A stretch of 64,000 nucleotides of DNA from Mikania micrantha (Eukaryota > Streptophyta > Magnoliopsida > Asterales > Asteraceae), in assembly GCA_009363875.1 (NCBI GenBank), contig CM018691.1:7075977-7139976 (forward strand). Reading direction: 5' to 3'. How positions within the stretch are numbered: position 1 is the first letter of the stretch; each line of letters opens with the position of its first letter. The position numbers and the translations under genes are program-made. Positions 56,501-62,727 of this stretch are shown here, one piece after another. The notes beneath the pieces were generated by a model that saw nothing but the letters and a program-made list of their open reading frames with translations, had not been told where the DNA came from and made no database searches.

Positions 56501-58643
56501 GACTAAAAGACATTTTATGGCTTTAAACATGAATTAGAAAATAATTTTGGATGAAGACCTAAAGTTGAAGCAATTGACTTAAACACTCTAATGGATGGAT
56601 GACCAAGTTTATGATGCTATTGAAGTGGAGATAGAGTGGTGGTTATGTTGAGTTGAAGCTTGAATAGTAAGATGCAATGATAGTCGTTTTTAGTGTTCTC
56701 TTCTCGTATGAGACGTGCCCTCGTGCGTTGATTTTTCACAAAAAATATGAGAGGGAAATAATCAACAAAAACATTGTTAGTCTTACCTAATCTTGCTACA
56801 GAAAAAAGATTTCTACGTAAATGTGGAACACACAAGACATTAGGTAAAGGTAATGTTTTGGGTGGTATGTTGACGTATTTTGAACCAACATGAGATATAT
56901 GTAAACCTTTACCATCAACGAGTATGGTTTCATCAGAACCACCATATTCAGAGGCATTATGTTAAATAGAATGATCACACGTCCAATGATGAGTAGCACC
57001 TATATCAAACAACCAGGTTGGTGACGGGTCTAACCGAGAACTTGGTTTGGGAAAAAGTGAACCAATTAACGAGAGACGTTCGGGTAAAAACAAGTAGCAA
57101 GACATGGTTGAAATTTTGGATTGTGACACTTGGAAAACGATGAACAATCGAGAACTTGAAGTACTCGAACAGAGTACTCGAATTCAATAAGTTCTCGACA
57201 AGAACTTTTACCTCCGAGTGCTTTGAATTGAGAACTAATATTTCGAGAACTTTTACCCTCGTACTCGTTATGAGATAAGCCATGAGCTTCGGTACTTGTT
57301 ACTGGGTAAGCATGAAATTGGATTGGCAGAATGCTTCGGTGTGTCTGGTCAAACGAACTTGAAGCTCCGGTACTTGTTACTAGGTAAGCACGAACTTGGA
57401 TCTGTATAATGCTTCGGCGTATCCGGTCAAACGAACTTGAAGCTCCAGTACTCGTTGGGTAAGAACGAACTTGGATATGTAAAACGCTTCAACCTGACAA
57501 GTCAACGAACTTCGAGCCTTGTGCTGGCATAAACCCACTGTTTGTAGCAGTGGTTGTACGACGATTATGTGTGATGTGTATGTATGATGTGAACTTGATG
57601 TTTAATGATGTTAGAGGATGTGTTTTGATGATGAGCTAGATTGTTTATGATGTTTAACATAAACTAGAACTCATAAGTGAAAGCTGAGCACTTTTAGTAT
57701 GGATGTCTGGATGAAGAGCCAGCAAGAGTTATTAACGGGCTCGTGGCGCACAAATGAAGATTTTTGATTGGATTGGCAACCCAAATTATTTTATACACGA
57801 GTGTTATGAGAAATCTTTTGTTAATAGTAAAATTTTAGATTTTGATGTAACATTAACAATGTAAGTTCCGCTTCATGGGTTATGAGATTTCTTGTTTAAG
57901 AACTATGTTTTGATGCCTGCAACCAACTCAGAAGGGTACCCGGGTTTTGGGCCTTTCAATATGATTGCAACATAAGTCATATTATTTAAATTTTTATAAA
58001 ATCACATTTAAGAAATATATGATATAATATTTAAATGAATATTTTTAAAATTTATTTATTTAACATGTGTAATATATATGTTTTTAACATAGTATTTACA
58101 TACACTGTATTTTATTGAAACGGGCAAGATAATCATTTAGAACAATTTAACATAAAATTAACGGTGGTTTGTAGAATTGACTTGTTTGTTATAAAATATG
58201 AAGATGAATGATGTCTCACATAACTACTTAAATTTAAAGATAAAATCAACAAAGAAATATGCAAAGAAATGTGTTTTATGTAACTTTCTCTAAATATTAA
58301 GGCCAAGTTAGACACTGTTGAATAGAGTAATAGACTAACCAAGGTTTGAAAGGAATATATTAAACTTACTAGCAGATACAGCATGCATTGGTTCTCCATG
58401 AGTATCCCTACTATGAAGAACTATCCTTGTTTTGTAGTGACTGTTGACCGCGTAAAACTCAGATACCGCGATGCTGATGCAACTCATAATTGTCTGTCCG
58501 ACACGTGATCCCATATCTAGAATCACTCCCACTGGGATCTCCATAATTGGTGGATCTGCTTGTGCTTTAGAATGTGTCCGAAAGCAAACCATAATCAATA
58601 TTAATACAAAAAAGCAAGGGCTTTTTTTGCTAATGATCTCCAT
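39722..58643 (-). CDS. GLR: GLR copy C: complete glutamate receptor-like channel gene
   Basis: Five exons: 58643-58370, 49523-48259, 48173-47870, 47353-46959, 40048-39722; 2565 nt, 854 residues. All junctions use GT-AG and keep frame. Product: plant ligand-gated cation channel in a membrane, gated by amino acids and passing Ca2+ in characterised relatives. Order: signal peptide (1-28), amino-terminal domain (about 30-450), S1 with the ligand Arg in TSNRSLYVDF, M1, pore loop, M3 with gating motif SYTATLSSLLTV, S2 (VDAIVDEIPYIKEFL), M4 (RGLFLISGVSMAAALFLFTL). Length is slightly below the usual 900. Exon 1 sequence suggests clade II (GLR2). Introns 1 and 4 hold retrotransposons, so correct splicing of 8.8 and 6.9 kb introns is required. 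Copies A and B are broken paralogues to its 3' side. Confidence 0.9.
40200..41560 (+). pseudogene. Decayed Ty1/copia RT-RNase H in intron 4 of GLR-C
   Basis: Plus-strand fragments in three frames: VKNAYLHGHFSKSVYMHQP, then VLYFDDIILTTSSHLKKHIL (the catalytic YVDD is FDD here), YRSLAGALQYLTLTHPDISF, then KHIEIDIYFVSYKVQQGEVR. Gag, protease and integrase are missing. RNase H contains a threefold local repeat (41005-41150). Several stops and shifts; inactive. Confidence 0.85.
41561..41784 (+). repeat. Probable LTR tail of the decayed copia
   Basis: AT-rich DNA with (TA)n/(TG)n runs (41630-41660), no coding. The next element inserted at 41785. Confidence 0.35.
42004..42015 (+). other. Primer binding site, initiator tRNA-Met type
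   Basis: TGGTATCAGAGC directly after the 5' LTR. Confidence 0.9.
42081..42818 (+). CDS. Copia gag
   Basis: I start at MSTVDSTLSV (42081); the earlier in-frame ATG at 42003 overlaps the primer site. Features: LTSTNYLGWKTQIEALLHGL, YEQWFRQDQLLFGALVGSL, TITDYMQTIKTVVDELAILG. It is the shell protein. A TGA at 42816-42818 separates it from the next frame, which carries the CCHC knuckle, so in an active relative gag and pol would be continuous. Confidence 0.85.
   Translation: MSTVDSTLSVNTINNLTMVSFPTTLKLTSTNYLGWKTQIEALLHGLNLYRFIDGTCPAPTPTTAADGSTTPHKDYEQWFRQDQLLFGALVGSLSPAIVPLITGATSSRDAWQILANTYASPSRGHIKQLQHRLKQTSKLPTQTITDYMQTIKTVVDELAILGKNMDEEDVIDTIINGLDQVAYKPLLDAVHARDNPISFNELHEKLINHELTLAQQLATTGIHQPAAVFHVQNRPQTSNRPPGKP
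42843..43769 (+). pseudogene. Copia zinc knuckle, protease and integrase N-terminus
   Basis: Knuckle C-QW-C-HVRG-H-SLTN-C near residue 20; protease active site WIFDSGDSQHVTND near 62; the HHCC part of integrase (WHHRLGHPNN and CNSCRINKSH) near 205-235; start of the integrase core (HKYIIFVDHFSKYIWLYPL). It ends by frameshift at about 43735, and the core continues in the next frame. Confidence 0.85.
43624..45462 (+). pseudogene. Copia integrase core and reverse transcriptase
   Basis: After about residue 40 the frame is genuine: LYFDNGGEYIKLLPHL with the second catalytic Asp, EHNGFAKRRHRHIVE with the third (Glu), FGCLCYPWLHPYSPNKL, a long Pro/Ser linker (residues 220-350), then RT: NHTWTLVPPSS, GCKWVFRTKYNPDGSIDRLK, LDINNAFLQGTLTEDVYM and ILVYVDDIIITG. 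RT ends at ILLRANY and a stop at 45460; RNase H is in another register. Confidence 0.85.
45459..46252 (+). pseudogene. Copia RNase H in two frames
   Basis: First part 45459-46046 with TDADWAGDKDNYRSTTGYIV and STEAEFRVVASTTTEVQWLM; second part to about 46251 with SRMKHLALDFHFVREKVKAG and DDQLADVLTKPL. A one-base change near 46010 separates them. The end runs into the purine tract and the 3' LTR. Confidence 0.85.
46436..46958 (-). other. Intron 4 of GLR-C, 5' portion
   Basis: AT-rich intron sequence without gene or repeat ends that I recognise. The donor GTGAGT is at 46958. Confidence 0.6.
46959..47353 (-). CDS. GLR: GLR-C exon 4 (M3 and S2)
   Basis: 395 nt. LSRFVVTVWLFVVLVLVSSY followed by TATLSSLLTV is M3 with its gating motif; VDAIVDEIPYIKEFL is the S2 stretch with the acidic ligand contacts. 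Acceptor TTGCAG, donor GTGAGT. Confidence 0.95.
47421..47555. repeat. Inverted repeat around an (AC)n(AT)n microsatellite
   Basis: Arms 47421-47457 (cgtaccttatcactattata) and 47520-47555 (its inverse, with a few changes) enclose (CA)n and (TA)n runs. This could fold into a long hairpin in intron 3 of GLR-C. It looks like a small MITE in which a microsatellite grew. Confidence 0.65.
47575..47735 (+). mobile_element. tRNA-derived SINE in intron 3 of GLR-C
   Basis: Box A TGGTGTACTGG at 47576-47586 and box B AGTTCGATCC near 47628-47637, at tRNA-like spacing. Flanks GGCATCAAA (47566-47574) and GGCATCTAAA (47736-47745) look like a slightly decayed target duplication. There is no long A tail. Confidence 0.6.
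47870..48173 (-). CDS. GLR: GLR-C exon 3 (S1, M1, pore loop)
   Basis: 304 nt. EFDAAIGDITITSNRSLYVD carries the ligand-contacting Arg; CFFILVGFVIWILEH is M1; LVQQIGTILWFAFSTLVYAH is the re-entrant pore segment. Phase 0 at the start, phase 1 at the end. Confidence 0.95.
48259..49523 (-). CDS. GLR: GLR-C exon 2 (amino-terminal domain and start of S1)
   Basis: 1265 nt, fully open. It contains VQAILGSQSEAEAKLMALLG, YGWKNVIVIFEDTENGRDMA, AISAYDGVSALAMAVEKTQS and the start of the ligand-binding region RRLRIGIPVKSRSG ... SVSGFCLDVFLTAF. Acceptor ACCAG at 49524-49528, donor GTAAGC from 48258. Confidence 0.95.
49591..49995 (-). repeat. 3' LTR of the ARID retroelement
   Basis: Native ends TGCCGGAAA and ACCCAACA. 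It inserted in GLR-C intron 1, 67 bp from the acceptor of exon 2, where paralogous sequence of copies A and B diverges. Confidence 0.7.
50070..50447 (-). CDS. ARID/BRIGHT-domain protein fragment inside the retroelement
   Basis: 125 residues. The stretch VDLYHLYMVVQINGGKESVT, followed by NRVWSLIAAEM and a final LLQYNEHLEMMHWYY, fits the ARID pattern (helix with LY-LY--V---GG, V-K---W--IA, then Y---L). ARID domains bind AT-rich DNA in chromatin-remodelling factors. The tail is basic with two KKRK-type clusters (LKKRKQ, FKKRKV) that could act as nuclear signals. The stop is about 60 bp from the purine tract. A related frame upstream (50611-50420) probably supplied the N-terminal linker and is shifted near 50447. 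Expression and function are unknown; capture of a host domain by the element is inference. Confidence 0.75.
   Translation of the reverse strand: MVKWFNKYVTKKNDFWISIMDGEEVDLYHLYMVVQINGGKESVTKNRVWSLIAAEMKMDPRKGFQLLLQYNEHLEMMHWYYMNLKKRKQEQGLFAVKHGESSTTKVMAEETNLPFKKRKVSTVRS
51361..52410 (+). pseudogene. Gypsy gag with degraded zinc knuckle
   Basis: Starts METRNQNSRLDVHEQQIKQI with a coiled-coil-like N-terminus, then VKLPEFSGFDPQGWINKANL and SMQGVA, a TAA at 51778-51780, then HWFAVVTQVHDSLTWTDFQV and LDYIDDFEYLLSLVPRLPDS before a second break near 51990. The knuckle near 52385 reads SYRCGQLSGPAHRC, with the first Cys replaced by Ser. Confidence 0.85.
52411..53080 (+). pseudogene. Gypsy protease region
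   Basis: The active-site stretch DSGATHNFISSKLVA is encoded at about 52636-52680, but in a different frame from the sequence before it. The remainder VFDTGNLDLILGMDWLQSLG (about 52815-52875) is the typical end of the aspartic protease. Confidence 0.8.
53081..54030 (+). pseudogene. Gypsy reverse transcriptase
   Basis: ELLALGMIRHSHSAHSSPVI, VRKKDNSWRMCVDYRALDKV, YFSELDLKSGYNQIRMQ and VMPFGLMNAPATFQAIMNDI are clear RT motifs. A shift at 53650 separates these from FFDDIMVYSPTWESHL (catalytic FFDD) and VEYLGHIISGQRVSMDPNKI and LRGFLGLTGYYRKFI. A further break near 54030 precedes RNase H. Confidence 0.9.
54039..54989 (+). pseudogene. Gypsy RNase H and truncated integrase
   Basis: RNase H: FIIECDASGGGIGAVLMQ and SAYDREMMALVLTVQHWHQY. 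Integrase zinc-binding: H-TATVG-H-SGYYRTYRRL ... CDVC near 54660-54773, then a TGA in place of the residue after CQ. The core begins DLYMDFIVGLPYSKGFNVIL and ends abruptly at YTAKGVADS (54989). Confidence 0.9.
54990..55325. other. AT-rich intron DNA after the gypsy break
   Basis: No coding or repeat ends seen. It includes the left copy of the SINE target duplication (55311-55325). Confidence 0.5.
55326..55613 (+). mobile_element. Full-length tRNA-derived SINE with 15-bp target duplication
   Basis: Perfect duplications AACTAGGCAAAATTA at 55311-55325 and 55614-55628. Box A TTGCCTCAACCGG (55334-55346) and box B GGGTTCAATCC (55380-55390) lie at tRNA spacing, with an anticodon-arm-like ccttc...gaagg between. 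The 3' end is an A run after CCGTTC. No frames. It needed an LNE-type helper for transposition (family knowledge: LINE RT). The perfect duplication suggests a fairly recent insertion. Confidence 0.85.
55629..56019. other. Intron DNA before the glucanase fragment
   Basis: Contains gagttcgcctgccctgcacc-type sequence and a T-rich patch; a minus frame at 55546-55788 has no recognised domain. Nothing else supported. Confidence 0.4.
56020..56223 (+). pseudogene. Fragment of a glycosyl hydrolase family 17 gene
   Basis: The plus strand reads IGLVLFQQHAYNFRDDTITA, then YRNLFDSMFNAIIEAM and NIPVIVAETGTKG, matching the part of plant endo-1,3-beta-glucanases around the catalytic Glu (IVVAETGWPS in active enzymes; here GTKG replaces GWPS). 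Only about 65 residues remain, with no signal peptide or remaining barrel. It is probably a captured or retroposed fragment inside the intron; not functional. Confidence 0.65.
56224..56599. other. Intron DNA with a short direct repeat
   Basis: The word ggcaaaattgagg(g)tttgctatccaaaga occurs at about 56214 and 56279, a local duplication reaching into the end of the glucanase fragment. The rest is AT-rich with a T run (56381-56394). Confidence 0.5.
56600..57280 (-). pseudogene. Copia gag-protease remnant
   Basis: Minus-strand pieces in several frames: protease region PTWLFDIGATHHWTCDHS (DSG changed to DIG), LCVPHLRRNLFSVARLGKTN and HCILLFKLQLN before the integrase. There is no RT or LTR nearby. 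Confidence 0.7.
57287..57517. repeat. Three tandem copies of a 77-bp unit
   Basis: Copies start at about 57287, 57365 and 57443 and share cggtacttgttactgggtaag, gcacgaacttgg, aatgcttcgg and ggtcaaacgaacttgaag. The third is the most diverged. It lies next to the copia remnant, perhaps in its former gag region. Confidence 0.7.
57518..58369 (-). other. Intron 1 of GLR-C, 5' portion
   Basis: 58130-58320 matches GLR-B intron 1 (36930-37090), e.g. ctctaaatattaaggccaag; the rest is AT-rich without features. Confidence 0.55.
58370..58643 (-). CDS. GLR: GLR-C exon 1
   Basis: 274 nt, start MEIISKKSPCFFVLILIMVC (signal peptide), then IPVGVILDMGSRVG. I prefer this ATG to the in-frame one at 58688 because that lies upstream of nothing but the TATA-like box region. 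The donor is GTAAGT; the exon ends in phase 1 within the codon preceding LDLMEK. Confidence 0.9.
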
Positions 58644-58690
58644 TTGTGAATTGTAAAAATGATGTCCTGTTTCTACAAAAACGAACATAT

Positions 58691-58698
58691 GTATATAA
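58691..58698 (-). promoter_or_regulatory. TATA-like box of GLR-C
   Basis: Minus strand TTATATAC about 50 bp upstream of the ATG, conserved in copy A. This gives a short leader (about 20-30 nt) if used. Confidence 0.45.
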
Positions 58699-59017
58699 TT
58701 ATCTTCAGTATATGGAGAAGGTTGAATGGCTGATTATTAAGAAAATTCAAACATCACAACTGGAAATATGAAATATCTTTGTTTCAACAAATAGGAATCA
58801 AACAGAATCAATTTCGACTTGGTCAAACAAAGAATCTTATGAGTCAATGATAATATATAACGACTTCTAGATTACTTGGTTTGAAAGAATGTAATCTCAT
58901 TGTTTTAATTTGAAGATCATGGTTTCGATTCTCATTTGAGACAATATATTTCATGTGAGATTGATGTTTTACCACAATGGGTTTAGTGGGCATGCCAGCC
59001 AAGTAAGCAGTGTTGTC
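58699..59017 (-). promoter_or_regulatory. Upstream region of GLR-C with a SINE relic
   Basis: 58740-58860 matches upstream DNA of copies A and B. From 58870 a decayed tRNA-like repeat is suggested by GGTTTCGATTC (58922-58932) and the downstream tttaccacaatgggttta; it is interrupted by the hAT element and resumes at 59769. Confidence 0.45.
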
Positions 59018-59760
59018 CAGTGGCGGACTTAGGAATTTTTTTATGGGGGTCGGAAATTTTTTCCTACGTAATTATTTGTCGTTAAATATTTTATTTTTTG
59101 GACCAATTCGATGGCGTCAGGTTGGATCATTCAGAAATATGACAAAACCAAATTAAATTACAAATACATAATAAAAGCATGTCAAATTATCATCTCGTTG
59201 ATTAGGATCATTTGATAAAATTGATTTTGTTTCGGCAAGATTCGAAGGAATCTATTCAAATCAATAAATTCAATATTCAAATAAGGTGAAGGTCCAAGTT
59301 CTTTTTGAAAAATTGTTCAATATTACCTGAATACACAAATCAACCTTAGTTTCTCATGTGCAAACACGTTTTAACTTTGAAATTATATAATAATCACTCA
59401 ATTTATAAACGTGATTGTTGTGATGTAAAAGACAACGACATATACTAGTAGGTTACTTTTCAGTCTACTTTTTAGGAGGAAACTAAACATAAATTATGAT
59501 AGTCAAATCCAATCACTCAATATATAAATTGTGTCTTATTACTTTTATTAAGTGGTATGAGTGATTAGGTATTAATTGGGTTTTATCATAGGTAATGTAT
59601 GTTATGTTATTTGGGTATTATTTTATTAGTTTTGGTTTATAAGTTGTTCTAAATTAGACTTCATCGGGGTCGTCAAATTTTCATGGGGGTCGGGGACAAA
59701 ATTTCTTGGGGGGCGACTGAGATCGGAACGTATATAATATTAAAAATAGAAACGCCCATG
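59018..59760. mobile_element. hAT-type non-autonomous element
   Basis: Tips CAGTGGCGG and (reverse) CATGGGCG, flanked by perfect 8-bp duplications GTGTTGTC (59010-59017 and 59761-59768). 743 bp without a transposase frame. Confidence 0.85.
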
Positions 59761-60065
59761 GTGTTGTCTGCGTTTCGTGGGCGTGGACGGTTTTTCACCC
59801 TTGGGTTTACTCGGGTGACCGTGCTTAACCCAATGACGAGGAATTTCGAGTAATCTTCTTTATAAAAGCCGAGAAGTCAATTATATGAAATCTTCCTTGG
59901 TTTAACTGATATGTTAAAATAAGTGACTTCTCTTCTCATTACTTGTATAATACCCATCAAAATTTAATTAATAAATATTAAATAAAAAACTTATAAAATT
60001 AAAATAAATTAATACAAAAATACAAAAATAAAAAATAATAAATAATAATAACAAGTTCAAATAAA
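59761..60065. other. Upstream DNA shared with GLR-A
   Basis: 59840-59990 aligns with 14000-14153 of copy A (aagtgacttctcttct, aatttaattaataaatatta), and lacks the hAT element found there. This shows the ancestral site. Confidence 0.6.
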
Positions 60066-61262
60066 GGGGCGCGTTATTTGGACACCCCCTACGGATCAGT
60101 TAACACCTACCTCACTCTATACGAGCCGTAAAGGGCTTTACGGGCCGTAAAGCCGTCAGAGTGTGTCAGAAAATGTCAGTGAGATGTCTGGCGGCTGAAA
60201 ACAGAATACGAGTAGTATTGGCCTATACGACTCGTTTTTAAACCCGAAAATTTATATCTTTTGTTTTTCCGCCCGATATACGTACGTGTTTAACTTATTT
60301 GTAACATTGTAATTGTCTAACTGTTTTAAATGGTTGAAAGATATATTTTAACGTAATTATATTTAATCGCTATACGTACATTTTTAACGTTATATATTAA
60401 ATATATAATATATATATTATTATATATATGCGTGTTATAAAATCGTACATTGTTTGAATTCCGGAATACGTACGCGTTTAACGTTAATTGTTATATCGTA
60501 TCGTTTAGTTGTTTAATTTTTAAGTTATAAATAATATATGTTTATAATAGCGTATAATCGTACTTTGTTTTGAAATCCGGTATTTGTTAAACGCAACACG
60601 TACAGTACGTGTTTAAGTAACTTATAATATCGTTTAATTGTTCGAAAGATCGTTTTGTTGTAAAATAATAAGTATTTTAACGTTATTATTTAATTATTTT
60701 GCCTACTTGTTTTGTTTGAAAAATATTTTAACATCGTGACGTTTAAATTTAAATAACAATTTAAATAAAAATATTTTTTTCAACCAGTTCATCAACACCG
60801 GCAAACACCTGAAAAGAAAACAAATGTATAAGATTTTATAAACTAACAACCGTTAAACGAATAAGTTTATTACATGATCAGTTTCATAGACACACATATA
60901 TTCATCACCGAAGTTGTTGCCTCCCATTGACATTGTTAAACCTTTACGATTTCGAAATTGTTAAACCTTTGCGTATTCCATCAACATGTATTCTATCAAC
61001 ATATATAGCAATCAATTGCTATATACGCACATACCTATTAAGTCCATTCAAATAATTTGTGTAGTTCAAATTATTGGTGTCCAATACGACCCGTATTGCC
61101 CTTTACGGGCCGTATTTACTGCGTGTCAGACCTGCGTCAGCCCTATGATTTGACGTGTCAGTGCTTGTCAGAATATTCTTTTCAATACGACCCGTAAAGG
61201 GCTTTACGGGCCGTATTGGATGGCGTCCATTGATCCACCCTGACGTCTCCCTAACAGCCCCC
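60066..61262. mobile_element. Non-autonomous DNA element with subterminal palindromes
   Basis: Tips start GGGGCGCGTTA and (reverse) GGGGGGCTGTTA with weak similarity over about 40 bp, flanked by CAAATAAA (60058-60065 and 61263-61270). GLR-A upstream DNA (about 19815-19845) has the empty site. Near each end are CCGTAAAGGGCTTTACGGGCC palindromes (60126-60146, 61191-61211; partial copy near 61087). Family (hAT or Mutator-like) unresolved. Confidence 0.65.
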
Positions 61263-62391
61263 CAAATAAAATGAACCTAACCATAGCCCGGAGAGATAAT
61301 AGATACAAGCTCAGATTGATATAATCTAGATACGAGCAACAATTTGACAAGTCTAGATCAACAAAGTACGGATGCACTTCAACAAGTGCGGAGAGAGTTC
61401 TGGGTGACAGGATGAGGGAACAATCTCACTAATTAATTTAATCCCGAACTCACTCATTTAAAATTAACCCGTGTACTATACGAAATAAATATAAAATATT
61501 AAATAATTAAAACTAATAATTTATAAATTATGAAATGATATTTTGATATAAGATAATTAAGCTACGCATTAATAAATAATTTAAATAGTAAAACAACAAT
61601 TAGAAAGTTTAATAACTACATAATTGGTATTTGAAAGGTAAAATGTTTTTTTTAGTTCTTAAAGTTTTTTTGAACGACCAAAAACATATAAAAAATGTTT
61701 AATATGAATTGAATAAATTTAACATGTTATAAATCAATAGTTGTATGTTGAATATCATATCAATTGTTAGTGAAATAAGAAAATAATTAAGAGTTAATTA
61801 TAAATAATAATTTTTTAAAAATTAAAATTAAATTTTAAAATAAGATACAATTGAAGTATACTCATGATTATTAAGTTATAATAAATTATTAGAATTAAAA
61901 CAATTATATTTTTTCTTTTAAGTATACAATTTAATTATTTAAAATTATTAACATTAAATATGAGAGAGAGAGAGAGAGTTAGTAAAATATAATTGAATGA
62001 GATGGATGATATAAGAGCAACAAATGTCAAAATTTAAGGACAAATGAATATGAGAGCGACAAGTGACAAAAATTAATGATAAATAAATGTTATTCTTTTA
62101 TTAGGCAGTATAAAAGTATAGATTAGTTGCTTGTTTTGAAAAACAGGTGTGTGGCGTATATTAAAAAAATTGTTATTATTTAATTTTTATGTTTCACATA
62201 TTAGAAGTACACAATTTTATTATTTTATCATTTTGTTTTTCGAAACTAATTATCAGGTTATTGTGTTATATCTTATATGTATTCATCATTGTATTTTACG
62301 TTTTTGATCATTTGGTGCTATCTTCTCATTGGCTTTTATGTAGTAAATAAATTTGTTGTTATTTTATCATTGTGAGGGATTCATTCTATTA
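61263..62391. other. Spacer: GLR-shared part then AT-rich DNA
   Basis: 61271-61450 matches the GLR-A upstream segment 19840-20000. 61460-62391 is strongly AT-rich with a short (GA)n run (61964-61977); no genes seen. Confidence 0.5.
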
Positions 62392-62551
62392 AGAACCAAG
62401 AATTTGTAAAGAACTAAAAGAACCACATTTATAGCCACAAGATTTCAAGGGTATAAAAGTAATTTCACTTGAAAGTAAAGAAAGTTACTTTTATACCCTT
62501 CAAACTTGTGGCTAGAAATGGTTTTTTTAATTCTCAACTAACATTGGTTCT
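62392..62551. mobile_element. Palindromic MITE
   Basis: Inverted halves: AGAACCAA...AGCCACAAGATTTCAAGGG from 62392 and its reverse partner ending TTGGTTCT at 62551, with the core ggtataaaagtaa/ttacttttatacc. 160 bp and able to fold along its length. I could not identify a target duplication. Confidence 0.65.
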
Positions 62552-62654
62552 CATTTGAATATCCCCTATCATTGTGATTTACATATAAAAAGTACAGGAT
62601 TGTATTTTTCGCCATTATATTTTTTAAAATTAATAATTTTAGAAAAATAATAAT

Positions 62655-62727
62655 ACGCAATGACAGGCAAAAAGACACAATGATAAACAAAAAGACACAA
62701 TAACGAACAAAAAGACACAATGACGCA
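62655..62727. repeat. 20-bp minisatellite, about 3.5 copies
   Basis: Unit aaaaagacacaatgacgaac with small changes, in four register-matched copies. Confidence 0.7.

Noticed and set aside
57140..57520. Possible CRISPR-like array
   Set aside because: The repeats are contiguous 77-bp tandem units without spacers, in a plant nuclear genome.
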